Shown piece after piece: positions 36,905 to 45,111 of a stretch of 64,000 nucleotides of DNA; position 1 is the first letter of the stretch; every line of letters starts with the position of its first letter. The stretch covers positions 1-64,000 of the forward strand of contig NZ_JPLA01000008.1 in NCBI RefSeq assembly GCF_001010355.1, in the 5' to 3' direction. The notes beneath the pieces were generated by a model that saw only the letters and a program-made list of their open reading frames with translations, was not told the origin of the DNA and ran no database searches. Position numbers and translations under genes: made by a program. Source of the DNA: Dyella japonica DSM 16301 (GTDB taxonomy: Bacteria; Pseudomonadota; Gammaproteobacteria; Xanthomonadales; Rhodanobacteraceae).

Positions 36905-37143
36905 CCGCCAGCCACCGGTGGAATGAAGACGATGGTGTCGCCGTCGCGCAGCGGGCGCTCCCATGCACTGAACTGGGCGTTCACCGCCACTTTGAGCGCG
37001 TCGGCCGCCAGCGAGAAACCTCGGGCGATACGCAGCTCCTCATATAGCTCGCGCAGCGAACGGGCGGCGGTGTCGACCTGCTCGGCACTGGTGCCGGCCT
37101 GTTCGCGCAATTGCGCGTAGTACTGGAGGTTCACCACGGTCAT
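36901..37143 (-). CDS. moaD: molybdopterin synthase small subunit, sulphur carrier
   Basis: 80-residue beta-grasp, ubiquitin-like protein ending in PPVAGG. The terminal Gly-Gly is adenylated by MoeB, converted to a thiocarboxylate and used by MoaE to make molybdopterin. ATG 37143 overlaps the mobA stop by four bases. Its two direct partners, MoaE and MoeB, are fused in the next gene. Confidence 0.95.
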   Translation of the reverse strand: MTVVNLQYYAQLREQAGTSAEQVDTAARSLRELYEELRIARGFSLAADALKVAVNAQFSAWERPLRDGDTIVFIPPVAGG

Positions 37144-37739
37144 GCCAAGGACTCCAGACGCTGTTGCATGGCTTGCCGCTCCTCGGGCGTATTGACGTTG
37201 TCCAGCGCATCGCCTGGCGCGGGCAACAGTACGATGTTCGATTGCATCAGCGCCTTGCGCGGGCAAAAGCTGCCGTCCTCGTAGCGCTGGCGCAGCAGTG
37301 CATGACTGCGCGGCTCCCAGATGGCGCACAGCGGTTCGGGCAGGCCGTCATGGCTGCTGGCGAACACCGTGGCAAAGGCTTGCGGATCGCGCGCGTCGAT
37401 CAGGCCGCGCAGCGTGTCGTTGTCCAGAAGCGGCAGATCGCAGGCAAGCACCAGCCAGGCCGCATCGGGATGACGCTCCTGCGCGGACAGGATGCCGGCC
37501 ACCGGCCCCACCGCCTCGTAGCTGTCCACGATCTGCGGCAGCGTGGCGCGCAAGGCATCGCCGCGCTGGTGCTCGCGCACCGAGACGAAGGCCTGCTCGG
37601 TCACCGCCTGGAGCAGGCGCCAAGCACGCAGCAGTTGCGGCTCGCCGCGATAGTCCAGCGCAGCCTTGTCCTGGCGCATGCGCTGGCTCGCGCCGCCGCT
37701 GAGGAGCAAGCCGTAAAGCGGAGCCGGTGTACCGCTCAT
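37140..37739 (-). CDS. mobA: molybdenum cofactor guanylyltransferase
   Basis: 199-residue nucleotidyltransferase. The N-terminal LLSGGASQRMRQDKA is the GTP-binding loop of the MobA family, with Arg-Gln in place of the more usual Met-Gly before DKA. VLACDLPLL contains the metal-binding Asp, and DNVNTPEE is near the C-terminus. It would convert Mo-molybdopterin to the guanine dinucleotide form needed by NapA and formate dehydrogenase, both encoded nearby. Overlaps moaC and moaD by four bases each. Confidence 0.92.
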   Translation of the reverse strand: MSGTPAPLYGLLLSGGASQRMRQDKAALDYRGEPQLLRAWRLLQAVTEQAFVSVREHQRGDALRATLPQIVDSYEAVGPVAGILSAQERHPDAAWLVLACDLPLLDNDTLRGLIDARDPQAFATVFASSHDGLPEPLCAIWEPRSHALLRQRYEDGSFCPRKALMQSNIVLLPAPGDALDNVNTPEERQAMQQRLESLA

Positions 37740-38230
37740 GCGATCTCCGTCGTGTTGAAATCCTGCTTGCCGCCGGACTTGCCGACCAGCCGCACCTCGT
37801 TGATGACGATCTCGTGCGACATCGCCTTGCACATGTCGTAAATGGTAAGCGCAGCGATGCTGGCCCCGGTCAAGGCTTCCATTTCAACACCGGTGCGGCC
37901 GTTGCACGACACCGTGCAATCGATCAGCGCGTGCACGCCTTCCATGCGGATGCTGACGTCGCATCGATCGATGCTCAGCGGATGGCACAGCGGAATCAGT
38001 TGCGGCGTGGCCTTGGCGCCCATCACGCCGGCGATCTGGGCCACCGTGAGTACGGCGCCTTTGGGGGTGACGTAGCCCGCTTGGTGCAGTCGCGCGGCCA
38101 CCTCGGCAGGGAACGTCACCCGTGCGCTGGCCTGGGCGGTGCGACGGGTGATCGCCTTGGCGCCCACGTCGACCATGCGCGGTTGCTGCTCGTCGTCGAC
38201 GTGGGAAAGCTGGGTGGGTGTGGCTGTCAC
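37736..38230 (-). CDS. moaC: cyclic pyranopterin monophosphate synthase
   Basis: 164 residues, the usual MoaC length. The conserved PLCHPLSI, EMEALTGASIAALTIYDMCKA and SGGKQDF segments are present, including the catalytic Lys residues and Asp of IYDMCK. With MoaA it makes the first pterin intermediate of molybdenum cofactor. It is separated from moaA by 84 bases, the main gap inside this half of the cluster. Confidence 0.97.
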   Translation of the reverse strand: MTATPTQLSHVDDEQQPRMVDVGAKAITRRTAQASARVTFPAEVAARLHQAGYVTPKGAVLTVAQIAGVMGAKATPQLIPLCHPLSIDRCDVSIRMEGVHALIDCTVSCNGRTGVEMEALTGASIAALTIYDMCKAMSHEIVINEVRLVGKSGGKQDFNTTEIA

Positions 38231-38314
38231 GGCAAGCTCCGGGGGAATGGCCTGATTATTGATCCACTGGCGACGGGAAGGATGAAGAATTCGTGTTGTC
38301 CCTGCTCGCCACCC

Positions 38315-39361
38315 TCAGCCCCCGATGTAGTGCATCTCAATCTTCCGCGGCGCCTTGCCATGGTGCTCCGCCCGCTCCTCGCTGTAGCGGTCGTGGCGCC
38401 CCAGCCAGGTCTGGCGCAGCAGCTCGGTCAACGCGTCGTCGCTGGCTCCTGCACGCAGAGGGCCGCGCAGATCGGCGCCCTGGGTGGCGAACAGGCAGGT
38501 GTAGAGCATGCCCTCGGACGAGAGGCGCGCCCGCGTGCAGCCGCCGCAGAACGGCTGGCTGATCGAGGAGATCATGCCGATCTCGCCTGCGCCGTCGTCG
38601 AAGCGGTAGCGCGTCGCCACCTCGCCAGCGTACTTGGGCAGCACAGCGCGCAGCGGCCAGCGCGTGTGGATGCGCTGGACCAGGGTCGCCGAAGGCACCA
38701 CCTGATCGGCGTGCCAGTCGTTGCGATTGCCCACATCCATGTATTCGATGAAGCGCACGACGATGCCGCTGCCGCGGAAGCGTTCCAGCAGATCGATCAC
38801 CGTGTGCTCGTTGACGTCGCGCTGCACCACCGTATTGAGTTTCACGCCGTGCGGAAAACCGGCTTGCTGCGCGGCCTCGATGCCGGCAAGCACATCGTCC
38901 AGCGCGCCGCGGCCACCGCTCATGCGGTGGAACAGCGCCGGATCGAGTGTGTCCAGGCTGATGGTCACGCGGTCCAGGCCGGCATCGCGCAACTCGGCGG
39001 CATGCCGCGCAAGCAGCACGCCATTGGTAGTCAGCGCGAGATCGGTGATGCCATCGAGCCGACGCAGCCGCCCTACCAGTTCAGCCAGATGTGGCCGCAG
39101 CAAGGGCTCGCCGCCGGTGAGGCGCAGCTTGCTCACCCCCAGCGTCGCCGCCAGCCGGCACAGGCGCTCAATTTCGTCGAAGCTCAGGCGTTCGTCGTTG
39201 CGCAGGAAGTTGAAGTGCTCGCCATAGGTCGACTCGGGCATGCAATACGGGCAACGGAAATTGCAGCGATCCATCACCGAGATGCGCAGGTCGTGCAGCG
39301 ACCGGCCGAGCTGGTCGACCGGCAAAGCTGAGGCCTGATTGAGGCTGTTGATCGCGCTCAT
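38315..39361 (-). CDS. moaA: GTP 3',8-cyclase, radical SAM
   Basis: 348 residues. The radical SAM cluster is Cys33, Cys37, Cys40 (CNFRCPYC), with LRLTGGEPLLR for SAM. A second C-terminal [4Fe-4S] site (CGGCTRARLSSEGMLYTC, in two parts) binds GTP. The protein ends in IGG, as required for MoaA activity. It lies one base after the moeA gene, suggesting tight coupling. Confidence 0.97.
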   Translation of the reverse strand: MSAINSLNQASALPVDQLGRSLHDLRISVMDRCNFRCPYCMPESTYGEHFNFLRNDERLSFDEIERLCRLAATLGVSKLRLTGGEPLLRPHLAELVGRLRRLDGITDLALTTNGVLLARHAAELRDAGLDRVTISLDTLDPALFHRMSGGRGALDDVLAGIEAAQQAGFPHGVKLNTVVQRDVNEHTVIDLLERFRGSGIVVRFIEYMDVGNRNDWHADQVVPSATLVQRIHTRWPLRAVLPKYAGEVATRYRFDDGAGEIGMISSISQPFCGGCTRARLSSEGMLYTCLFATQGADLRGPLRAGASDDALTELLRQTWLGRHDRYSEERAEHHGKAPRKIEMHYIGG

Positions 39362-39362
39362 C

Positions 39363-40565
39363 TCACCACCGATAAAACGCAGCCACGCTGCCGGCAGCCG
39401 CCTTGCCCTGGCCGGGCGGCAACTGCACGAATCCCTGCGTACGGGGCAGCGAAGAAAAATCACCCGAGGTCTTGGACGGTACCGGATAGGCCATCAACCG
39501 TCCCTGAGCATCGGATTGCACGCGGGCGGGCACGAAGCTCGCCAGCGACGGGTTGACGTCCACATCGCTGTCCAGGCAAACCCATTCCGGCGCCGGCGCA
39601 GGAACGCCTTGTGCGGCGCGCAGCGCGGGCCGCGCATAGCGCGTGGCGCATACCAGTGCCGATACCGGATTGCCAGGCAAGGCGAACACCGCCTGGCCAC
39701 GCGGACCGATGCCAAACCACATCGGCTTGCCCGGCTTCTGGGCGATGCGATGGAACACCTTTCGCACGCCCTGGGCCGCGAGCGCCGCCGGCACGTAGTC
39801 GCGCTGCCCCATCGAGACGCCGCCGGACAGCAGCAAGACATCGTGCCGTTCCAGCAGCTCGGCAATGCGCTGGCTGGTGACGGCCTCGTCGTCGACGATA
39901 TGTTCCATCACCACGCGCTCCAATCCATCCAGCCGCAAGGCGGCGCGTACGGCGCTGTCGTTGGAGCGGCGGATCTGTCCTTCGCCCAGCGCCTCGCCCA
40001 CGTCCACCAGTTCATCGCCGGTGGACACGATGGCGATCGAGGGCATCACCGCAACCTCGACGTTCGCCACGCCATTGGCCGCCAGCAAGGCCATTTCAGC
40101 CGGACCCAGACGCATGCCCGGCGACAACAGCAAGCTTCCTTGTGCGCAATCGGCGGCGCGGCGATGGATGAACTGCCCGGCTACCGGCGCGCAATCGTCG
40201 GACAGCACATAGTCCTCGCCATCGCGCCGCAGCTGCTCGATTGGAATCACGCTGTCGGCACCCTCGGGCAGCATCGCGCCGGTGGTGATTTCCAGGCAGT
40301 CGTTGCCGGAGGGCAGCGTCTGCCTGCGCATGCCGGCCATCTGTGCGCCCACCACGCGCAGGCGACGGGGCATGGTGGCTGACCAGCGGATGGCGATGCC
40401 GTCCATCATCACCCGGTCGAACGGCGGATGATCGTGTTCGGCATGTACCGCTTGTCGAAGTACCCGTCCCACCGCCTCGTCCAAGGGCACGCGCTCGCTG
40501 CCAAACGAGGGCATATGTTCGGCGATCAGGGCTTGGGCTTGGCTGACGCTGGTCAATTCGCTCAT
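39363..40565 (-). CDS. moeA: molybdopterin molybdenumtransferase, copy 1
   Basis: About 400 residues. MoeA inserts molybdenum into adenylylated molybdopterin. Family words: DHPPFDRVMMDGIAI, TGAMLPEGADSVIP, STGDEL, LLSGGVSMGQRDYVP and ALPGNPVSA. ATG 40565 is used, with ATG 40577 also possible; neither has a strong ribosome site. A second moeA lies at 43599-44861. The two differ in substrate-loop residues (FDRVMMDG here, FDHSAMDG there), so one may serve a different cofactor form. Confidence 0.94.
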   Translation of the reverse strand: MSELTSVSQAQALIAEHMPSFGSERVPLDEAVGRVLRQAVHAEHDHPPFDRVMMDGIAIRWSATMPRRLRVVGAQMAGMRRQTLPSGNDCLEITTGAMLPEGADSVIPIEQLRRDGEDYVLSDDCAPVAGQFIHRRAADCAQGSLLLSPGMRLGPAEMALLAANGVANVEVAVMPSIAIVSTGDELVDVGEALGEGQIRRSNDSAVRAALRLDGLERVVMEHIVDDEAVTSQRIAELLERHDVLLLSGGVSMGQRDYVPAALAAQGVRKVFHRIAQKPGKPMWFGIGPRGQAVFALPGNPVSALVCATRYARPALRAAQGVPAPAPEWVCLDSDVDVNPSLASFVPARVQSDAQGRLMAYPVPSKTSGDFSSLPRTQGFVQLPPGQGKAAAGSVAAFYRW

Positions 40566-40619
40566 GGTGGGAATCATGCAAGGAAGGGTGACCGCATGGC
40601 GTCGAGCATAGCGCGCCGC

Positions 40620-41720
40620 TCAGATGCCCAGCGCAACGGCTTTCACCTGCGCCCAGGCGGTGCTGCCGGGCGGCAGGCCCAGCGCATGCCATGAACGCCG
40701 CGTGATGCGGGCCAGCAGCATGCAGCCGCCGGCGTCCAGTTGCACCAGCACCTGCGAGGACTGTCCGGCATCGACGGCTGCCACGATCCGGCACGGCAGC
40801 TGGTTGAGCGCACTGGTGCCGGTCTGGGGCGTGGTGCTCAACACGACGTCGCGGGCGCTGATGCGGCAGCGCAAACGCTGTCCCACGCGCTCGTGGCGAT
40901 AGGGCAACCACAGGCGACCTCCCGCAAAGTCCAGCTCGATCAGCTGGTCGTGGGCGTCGTAGGCGACCACCTCGCCCTCGATCACGGCTCCCACCGCATC
41001 GCCCAGGGCCGGCGGCAGGTCCAGCCGGGTCAAGGTGTCCTGCAGGCCGCCCTGGGCCACCACGTGGCCGGCTTCCATCAGCACCAGGTGATCGGCCAGC
41101 CGGGCAACTTCGTCCACGTTGTGGCTCACGTAAATCATCGGCACCTGCAGCGTGGCATGCAGCGATTCCAGGCATTCCAGCAAGTCGGTACGGGCCGGGC
41201 CGTCGAGCGCGGACAGCGGTTCGTCGAACATCAGCAGGGCCGGATCCGACAGCAGTGCACGCACCATCGACACGCGTTGGCGCTCGCCGCCTGACAAGCC
41301 ATCGACGCGACGCTCGAGCAGGGGCCGCAAACCGAAGCGGTCGATCAAGCCCTCGCGATCGAGATGCGCCGGGCGTCCGGCGCGGCGATAGCCAAAATCG
41401 AGATTGCCCGCCACCGAGTGATGGGTGAACAGGCTCGCCTCCTGGAACACGTAGCCGATCCGCCGCTTATGCGGCGGCACGAACACCCGGTGCGTGCTGT
41501 CCTGCCACACGGTCTGCCCAAAACTCACCCGCCCGACGGCATCGCGCTCCAGTCCCGCCATCGCACGCAAACAGCTGGTCTTGCCGGCGCCGGAGGGTCC
41601 GAACAAGGCGGTGATGCCCCGCGGCGGCAGGGTCAGGTCGACCTCAAAGGCGAGCGCACCGCGGCGCCAGGCGAGCTTGGCGTCCAGTCCCAATGGGCTC
41701 TCGTCCGGCCGCTCAGTCAC
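40620..41720 (-). CDS. modC: molybdate ABC transporter ATPase
   Basis: 366 residues. Walker A FGPSGAGKTS, signature LSGGERQRVSMVRAL, Walker B LLMFDEPLSALD and the VSHNVDEVAR switch are intact. The C-terminal part (about 290-366) is a molybdate-binding TOBE/Mop domain that can inhibit transport when molybdate is plentiful. GTG 41720 is the start, overlapping modB by 8 bases. It works with ModA and ModB, encoded just upstream. Confidence 0.95.
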   Translation of the reverse strand: MTERPDESPLGLDAKLAWRRGALAFEVDLTLPPRGITALFGPSGAGKTSCLRAMAGLERDAVGRVSFGQTVWQDSTHRVFVPPHKRRIGYVFQEASLFTHHSVAGNLDFGYRRAGRPAHLDREGLIDRFGLRPLLERRVDGLSGGERQRVSMVRALLSDPALLMFDEPLSALDGPARTDLLECLESLHATLQVPMIYVSHNVDEVARLADHLVLMEAGHVVAQGGLQDTLTRLDLPPALGDAVGAVIEGEVVAYDAHDQLIELDFAGGRLWLPYRHERVGQRLRCRISARDVVLSTTPQTGTSALNQLPCRIVAAVDAGQSSQVLVQLDAGGCMLLARITRRSWHALGLPPGSTAWAQVKAVALGI

Positions 41721-42396
41721 GCGCCTGCCTGCGGGTGCGCAACAGCGACATGGCGAGCAAGGCGGCAAACGACACCACCAGCAGACACAGCGACAGCACA
41801 TTGGCCTGGTGGTACTCGCCCGCCTGTACGTGGTCGTAGATGCGCATCGACAGCACGCGGGTCTGGCCGGGGATATTGCCGCCTATCATCAGGACCACGC
41901 CGAACTCGCCCACCGTGTGCGCAAAGCCGAGCACGGCGGCCGTGATCACGCCGGGCAAGGCCAGCGGCAAGGCCACGTTGAAGAATCGATCGAGCGGACT
42001 CGCGCCCAGGCAGGCGGCCACTTCCAGCGGTCGCTCGCCCACCGCTTCGAAGGCGTTGTGCAGCGGCTGCACCACGAACGGCAGCGAATACAGCATGGAG
42101 GCGACGACCAACCCCTGGAAGGTGAATGGCAAGGCCGCCAGTCCCATGGCCGCGAACGCACGCCCTACCCAACCATCGGGCCCGAGCAGCATCAGCAGAT
42201 AGAAACCCAGCACGGTCGGCGGCAGCACCAGGGGCAAGGCCACCACGGCCGCGATCGGGCGCCGCCAGCGCGAACGCGTATGCGCCAGCCACCAGGCCAG
42301 CGGCAGGCCCAGCACCAGCAGCAACACGGTGACGGTGGTCGCCAGTCGCAGGGTGAGGCCCAGCGCCTCGATGTCCGCTTCGCTCAACAAGGCCAT
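41713..42396 (-). CDS. modB: molybdate ABC transporter permease
   Basis: 227 residues with five to six membrane helices and the EAA loop (EVAACLGASPLDRFFNVALPL). PLVLPPTVLGFYLL and FAHTVGEFGVVLMIGGNIPG are typical ModB words. It forms the homodimeric inner-membrane channel. Nine bases separate it from modA. Confidence 0.96.
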   Translation of the reverse strand: MALLSEADIEALGLTLRLATTVTVLLLVLGLPLAWWLAHTRSRWRRPIAAVVALPLVLPPTVLGFYLLMLLGPDGWVGRAFAAMGLAALPFTFQGLVVASMLYSLPFVVQPLHNAFEAVGERPLEVAACLGASPLDRFFNVALPLALPGVITAAVLGFAHTVGEFGVVLMIGGNIPGQTRVLSMRIYDHVQAGEYHQANVLSLCLLVVSFAALLAMSLLRTRRQARD

Positions 42397-42405
42397 GGGG
42401 GGCGC

Positions 42406-43179
42406 TCAGTGCGCGGCGTCTTCCGGCAGGTTGAAACCGTAGCGCGAGAGGATTGCCTTGGCCGGCGCAGTCTGCACGTAGCGCGCAAAATCCTGCGCGA
42501 GTGTGTTGTTCGCGCCGCGCTGGGTGATCACGAAACTCTGCCGTAGCGGCTCATACAGCGACGACGGCACCGGCTCGAAACTGCCTTTGACGGACGAGCC
42601 GAGCACCAGCGATTCGGCCACCAGGCCCACTTGTGCATTGCCGCTCTGCGCGAACTGCGCGGTCTGCGCGATGTTGTCGCCAAACACCAGGCGCGACTGC
42701 ACCTTGTCCCATACACCGGCCGCACGCAGCGCCTGTTCGGCGCGCTTGCCATACGGCGCGTGCTGCGGATTGGCGATCGCGATGCGACCGAACCGTGCCT
42801 GCGCAAGATCCGCCACCTGCACGCCCTTCATGTCGATGCTGGCGCTCCACATCACCAGGTGACCGAGCGCATAAGGCACCGGCGTGCCGCTGGCCTTGCC
42901 ATGCTCGACCAGCTGCTGCGGATAGCTGCTGTCGGCCGAGAAGAACAGGTCGAACGGCGCGCCCTGTTCGATCTGCGTGGACAGGTTGCCGGATGATCCG
43001 TACACCACCTCAATGCGGCTATCGGGATGATCGTGGCGATAGGCCGCGACCACATCGTCAAGCGCCTGGTGCAAATCTGCGGCGGCAGCGACGGTGATGT
43101 GATTATCAGCGGCGGCGGCCATCGACGATGCCGTTACCAAAACCGATACCAGCAAGCCCTGCCATAGTCGACGCATCAT
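42406..43179 (-). CDS. modA: molybdate-binding periplasmic protein
   Basis: 257 residues. A signal peptide ends near AAAA-DNH (about residue 25). The mature start ITVAAAADLHQAL and VVYGSSGNLSTQIEQGAPFDLFFSAD match ModA and hold the Ser residues that bind molybdate. AGGAG 8 bases before ATG 43179 supports the start. Gap of 75 bases from the upstream unknown gene, which could hold an internal promoter. Confidence 0.96.
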   Translation of the reverse strand: MMRRLWQGLLVSVLVTASSMAAAADNHITVAAAADLHQALDDVVAAYRHDHPDSRIEVVYGSSGNLSTQIEQGAPFDLFFSADSSYPQQLVEHGKASGTPVPYALGHLVMWSASIDMKGVQVADLAQARFGRIAIANPQHAPYGKRAEQALRAAGVWDKVQSRLVFGDNIAQTAQFAQSGNAQVGLVAESLVLGSSVKGSFEPVPSSLYEPLRQSFVITQRGANNTLAQDFARYVQTAPAKAILSRYGFNLPEDAAH

Positions 43180-43254
43180 CGGTGTTGCTCCTGATCGTGG
43201 TGGCCGATCCAACGGCTCAAGACTAGCCCAACCGTAACCGGCGTCATGTCAACG

Positions 43255-43602
43255 CTACGGCCTTGGCGCGCGACGATGGCGGACGCTGTCGCGCACGTCC
43301 ACATCGAACAGCAGCTCCAGCGGATCGCCCTCCCCGCTTTCCAGCTGGAAGGTCAAACCCTCCCGCGTGGGCAGGTTGGCGGCATGTGCCCGCACCAGGG
43401 AATCGGGCAGATCGATCACCCAGGCATCGGGCTGGCCGGTGAAACGGGCGGCTTCGCTCGGCACCGCCTTGAGCGTGCACGACAGCGACAGGCTGCTGGT
43501 AAAGCGCGTCTGCGATACCAGCGGCTCGCCGACCAGCAGCCTGGACAGTTCCTCTTCGCCGATGCGCACGCGCAGGTTTTGGCCTTCGATCTGCAGTTTC
43601 AT
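43255..43602 (-). CDS. conserved small protein of the molybdenum cluster, unknown
   Basis: 115 residues, no signal peptide or membrane helix. The opening MKLQIEGQNLRVRIGEEELSRLL suggests a small beta-rich fold somewhat like the DUF7009 family, from memory and unverified. The C-terminus is Arg/Pro-rich (RHRRAPRP). Its ATG overlaps the moeA copy 2 stop... in reverse order: moeA copy 2 ends within its first codons (ATGA, 43599-43602), so it is coupled to that gene and precedes modA. A role in molybdenum cofactor metabolism is inferred only from position. Confidence 0.75.
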   Translation of the reverse strand: MKLQIEGQNLRVRIGEEELSRLLVGEPLVSQTRFTSSLSLSCTLKAVPSEAARFTGQPDAWVIDLPDSLVRAHAANLPTREGLTFQLESGEGDPLELLFDVDVRDSVRHRRAPRP

Positions 43603-44861
43603 GATGCGGCTCCAGGTTGATCCCATCCGGCCCAGCCAACGGCGTCCGGGTGCAGGCTGGCGACGGTCACCACCTGCCCGGCGGCCACCTCACCGGCTTC
43701 CTCCTCGACCACCACCCAGGCGTCGGCCTGCGCGAACGGCTGGATGCGGAAGGGTTGCTGCTGCGCCAGCACGTTCGCGTGAAGCCGTCCCTGCTCATCC
43801 TGCGTCAGCGTGGCGCGCAGGAAGTGGCGAAGCCCGGGCTTGAGTTGCTGGGGCGTGTCCAACACGGCCTGCCACGTGCGTTCGGGGGCTTGTCCGCGCA
43901 TGGCTCGCAGCACGGGATCGATCAGAAAGCGCAAGCCCACGGCCACCGCCATCGGCGTGCCCGGCAAGGCAAACACCATCGCATCCCCCAGCACCGCCGC
44001 CAGTTGCGGCTTGCCGGGACGAATGGCGAGCTTATGGAACAGCACCTGCGCGCCGAGTTCCACCAGTGCATCCGGCACGAAGTCATAACGCCCCATGGAC
44101 ACGGCGCCCGTGCTGACGATCAGATCGACGCCTGCCTGTTGTGCGCGCCGCACGGCGGCGACAAAGGTGTGGCTCGTATCGTCCACCGTTTCGCACGAAC
44201 TTACCTGCACGCCCATCGCGGCAAATGCAGCCACCAGGTAAGGCCCGTTGGAACCATAGATCTGACCGTCGCCCAACGCTTGCGTCAGGTCGGCCTGCAA
44301 TTCTTTGCCAGTGCAGATGATGGCGACCCGCGGCGCGCGCAGCACATCTACTTGAGCCACACCCAGCGCTGCCAGCAGCATCAGCTGACTGGCCTGGATG
44401 CGCGTGCCCGCCTTGATCACCACGCGGCCCTTGGCCACATCGCTGCCGGCGTAGCGCACATTGGCCCTGGGTGTCACGGCGTCGAGCAACCGGATGCGCG
44501 CTGGCGAACCATCCTCACGCCGTTCCAGCAACGCGGTGCGCTCCACCGGCACCACCGTGTCCAGCCCCTGCGGAAGACGCGCCCCCGTCATGATTTCCCA
44601 GGCCATGCCCGCCGATGCACGCGAGGCATCGCCAGCGGCCTGCGAGCCCTGCACCGCATGCTCGCTGCCGGCGGCCAAGGGTTCGTCTGCGTGCAGCGCA
44701 TAGCCATCCATCGCCGAGTGATCGAACGACGGCAAGTCCATGGGACTCGCCACATCGACCGCCACGACAGCGCTCAGGGCATCGGCGATCTTGCATGACT
44801 GTGCCGGCAACCGTCGCACGTGCCGCAGGAGCTCAAGCAGTGCGTCGTCGTAGCCAATCAT
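43599..44861 (-). CDS. molybdopterin molybdenumtransferase-like protein, copy 2
   Basis: 420 residues, MoeA family. Visible motifs: DLPSFDHSAMDGYAL, MTGARLPQGLDTVVP, CTGKEL, STGAVSMGRYDFVPDAL and ALPGTPMAV. ATG 44861 is chosen; in-frame sequence upstream to 45257 has no family similarity. Compared with copy 1, TGD becomes TGK in the second motif and SGG becomes STG, which may alter metal or nucleotide handling. It is the first gene of the leftward molybdenum cluster and diverges from the formate transporter gene. Confidence 0.9.
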   Translation of the reverse strand: MIGYDDALLELLRHVRRLPAQSCKIADALSAVVAVDVASPMDLPSFDHSAMDGYALHADEPLAAGSEHAVQGSQAAGDASRASAGMAWEIMTGARLPQGLDTVVPVERTALLERREDGSPARIRLLDAVTPRANVRYAGSDVAKGRVVIKAGTRIQASQLMLLAALGVAQVDVLRAPRVAIICTGKELQADLTQALGDGQIYGSNGPYLVAAFAAMGVQVSSCETVDDTSHTFVAAVRRAQQAGVDLIVSTGAVSMGRYDFVPDALVELGAQVLFHKLAIRPGKPQLAAVLGDAMVFALPGTPMAVAVGLRFLIDPVLRAMRGQAPERTWQAVLDTPQQLKPGLRHFLRATLTQDEQGRLHANVLAQQQPFRIQPFAQADAWVVVEEEAGEVAAGQVVTVASLHPDAVGWAGWDQPGAAS

Positions 44862-44941
44862 GCAGAAGTGGAGCCCGCGGCAGAGGGGATGGGCTACATG
44901 CTCGGTGTGGCGCGCATCACATGCAAGCGTTCCATGCGCGT

Positions 44942-44956
44942 GGATTGTCACAATCC
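44942..44956. promoter_or_regulatory. palindrome in the divergent moeA/formate region
   Basis: GGATTG-TCA-CAATCC lies in the 250-base gap between the leftward molybdenum cluster and the rightward formate operon. Its place would suit a shared regulator. Support is symmetry only; no other element was identified in the gap. Confidence 0.35.
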
Positions 44957-45111
44957 GTTGCGATGCAGCAACACAGTCTGTGCCACCTTGGCATAGTTCG
45001 GGTTTAAAGCAGGGGTGTACGACCATGGTCGGGTAGCGTGGCCGGCATGGTGGTTCTAAACATCGCGCAGCCATCCGGCCGCGTGGCCGAAGACAAACGG
45101 GGGAGATGCTC

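Noticed and set aside
44988-45005. Possible sigma-54 promoter (TTGGCATAGTTCGGG) before the formate carrier gene
   Set aside because: The GG is present but the GC expected 11 bases further on is GG, so it fails the -24/-12 pattern.
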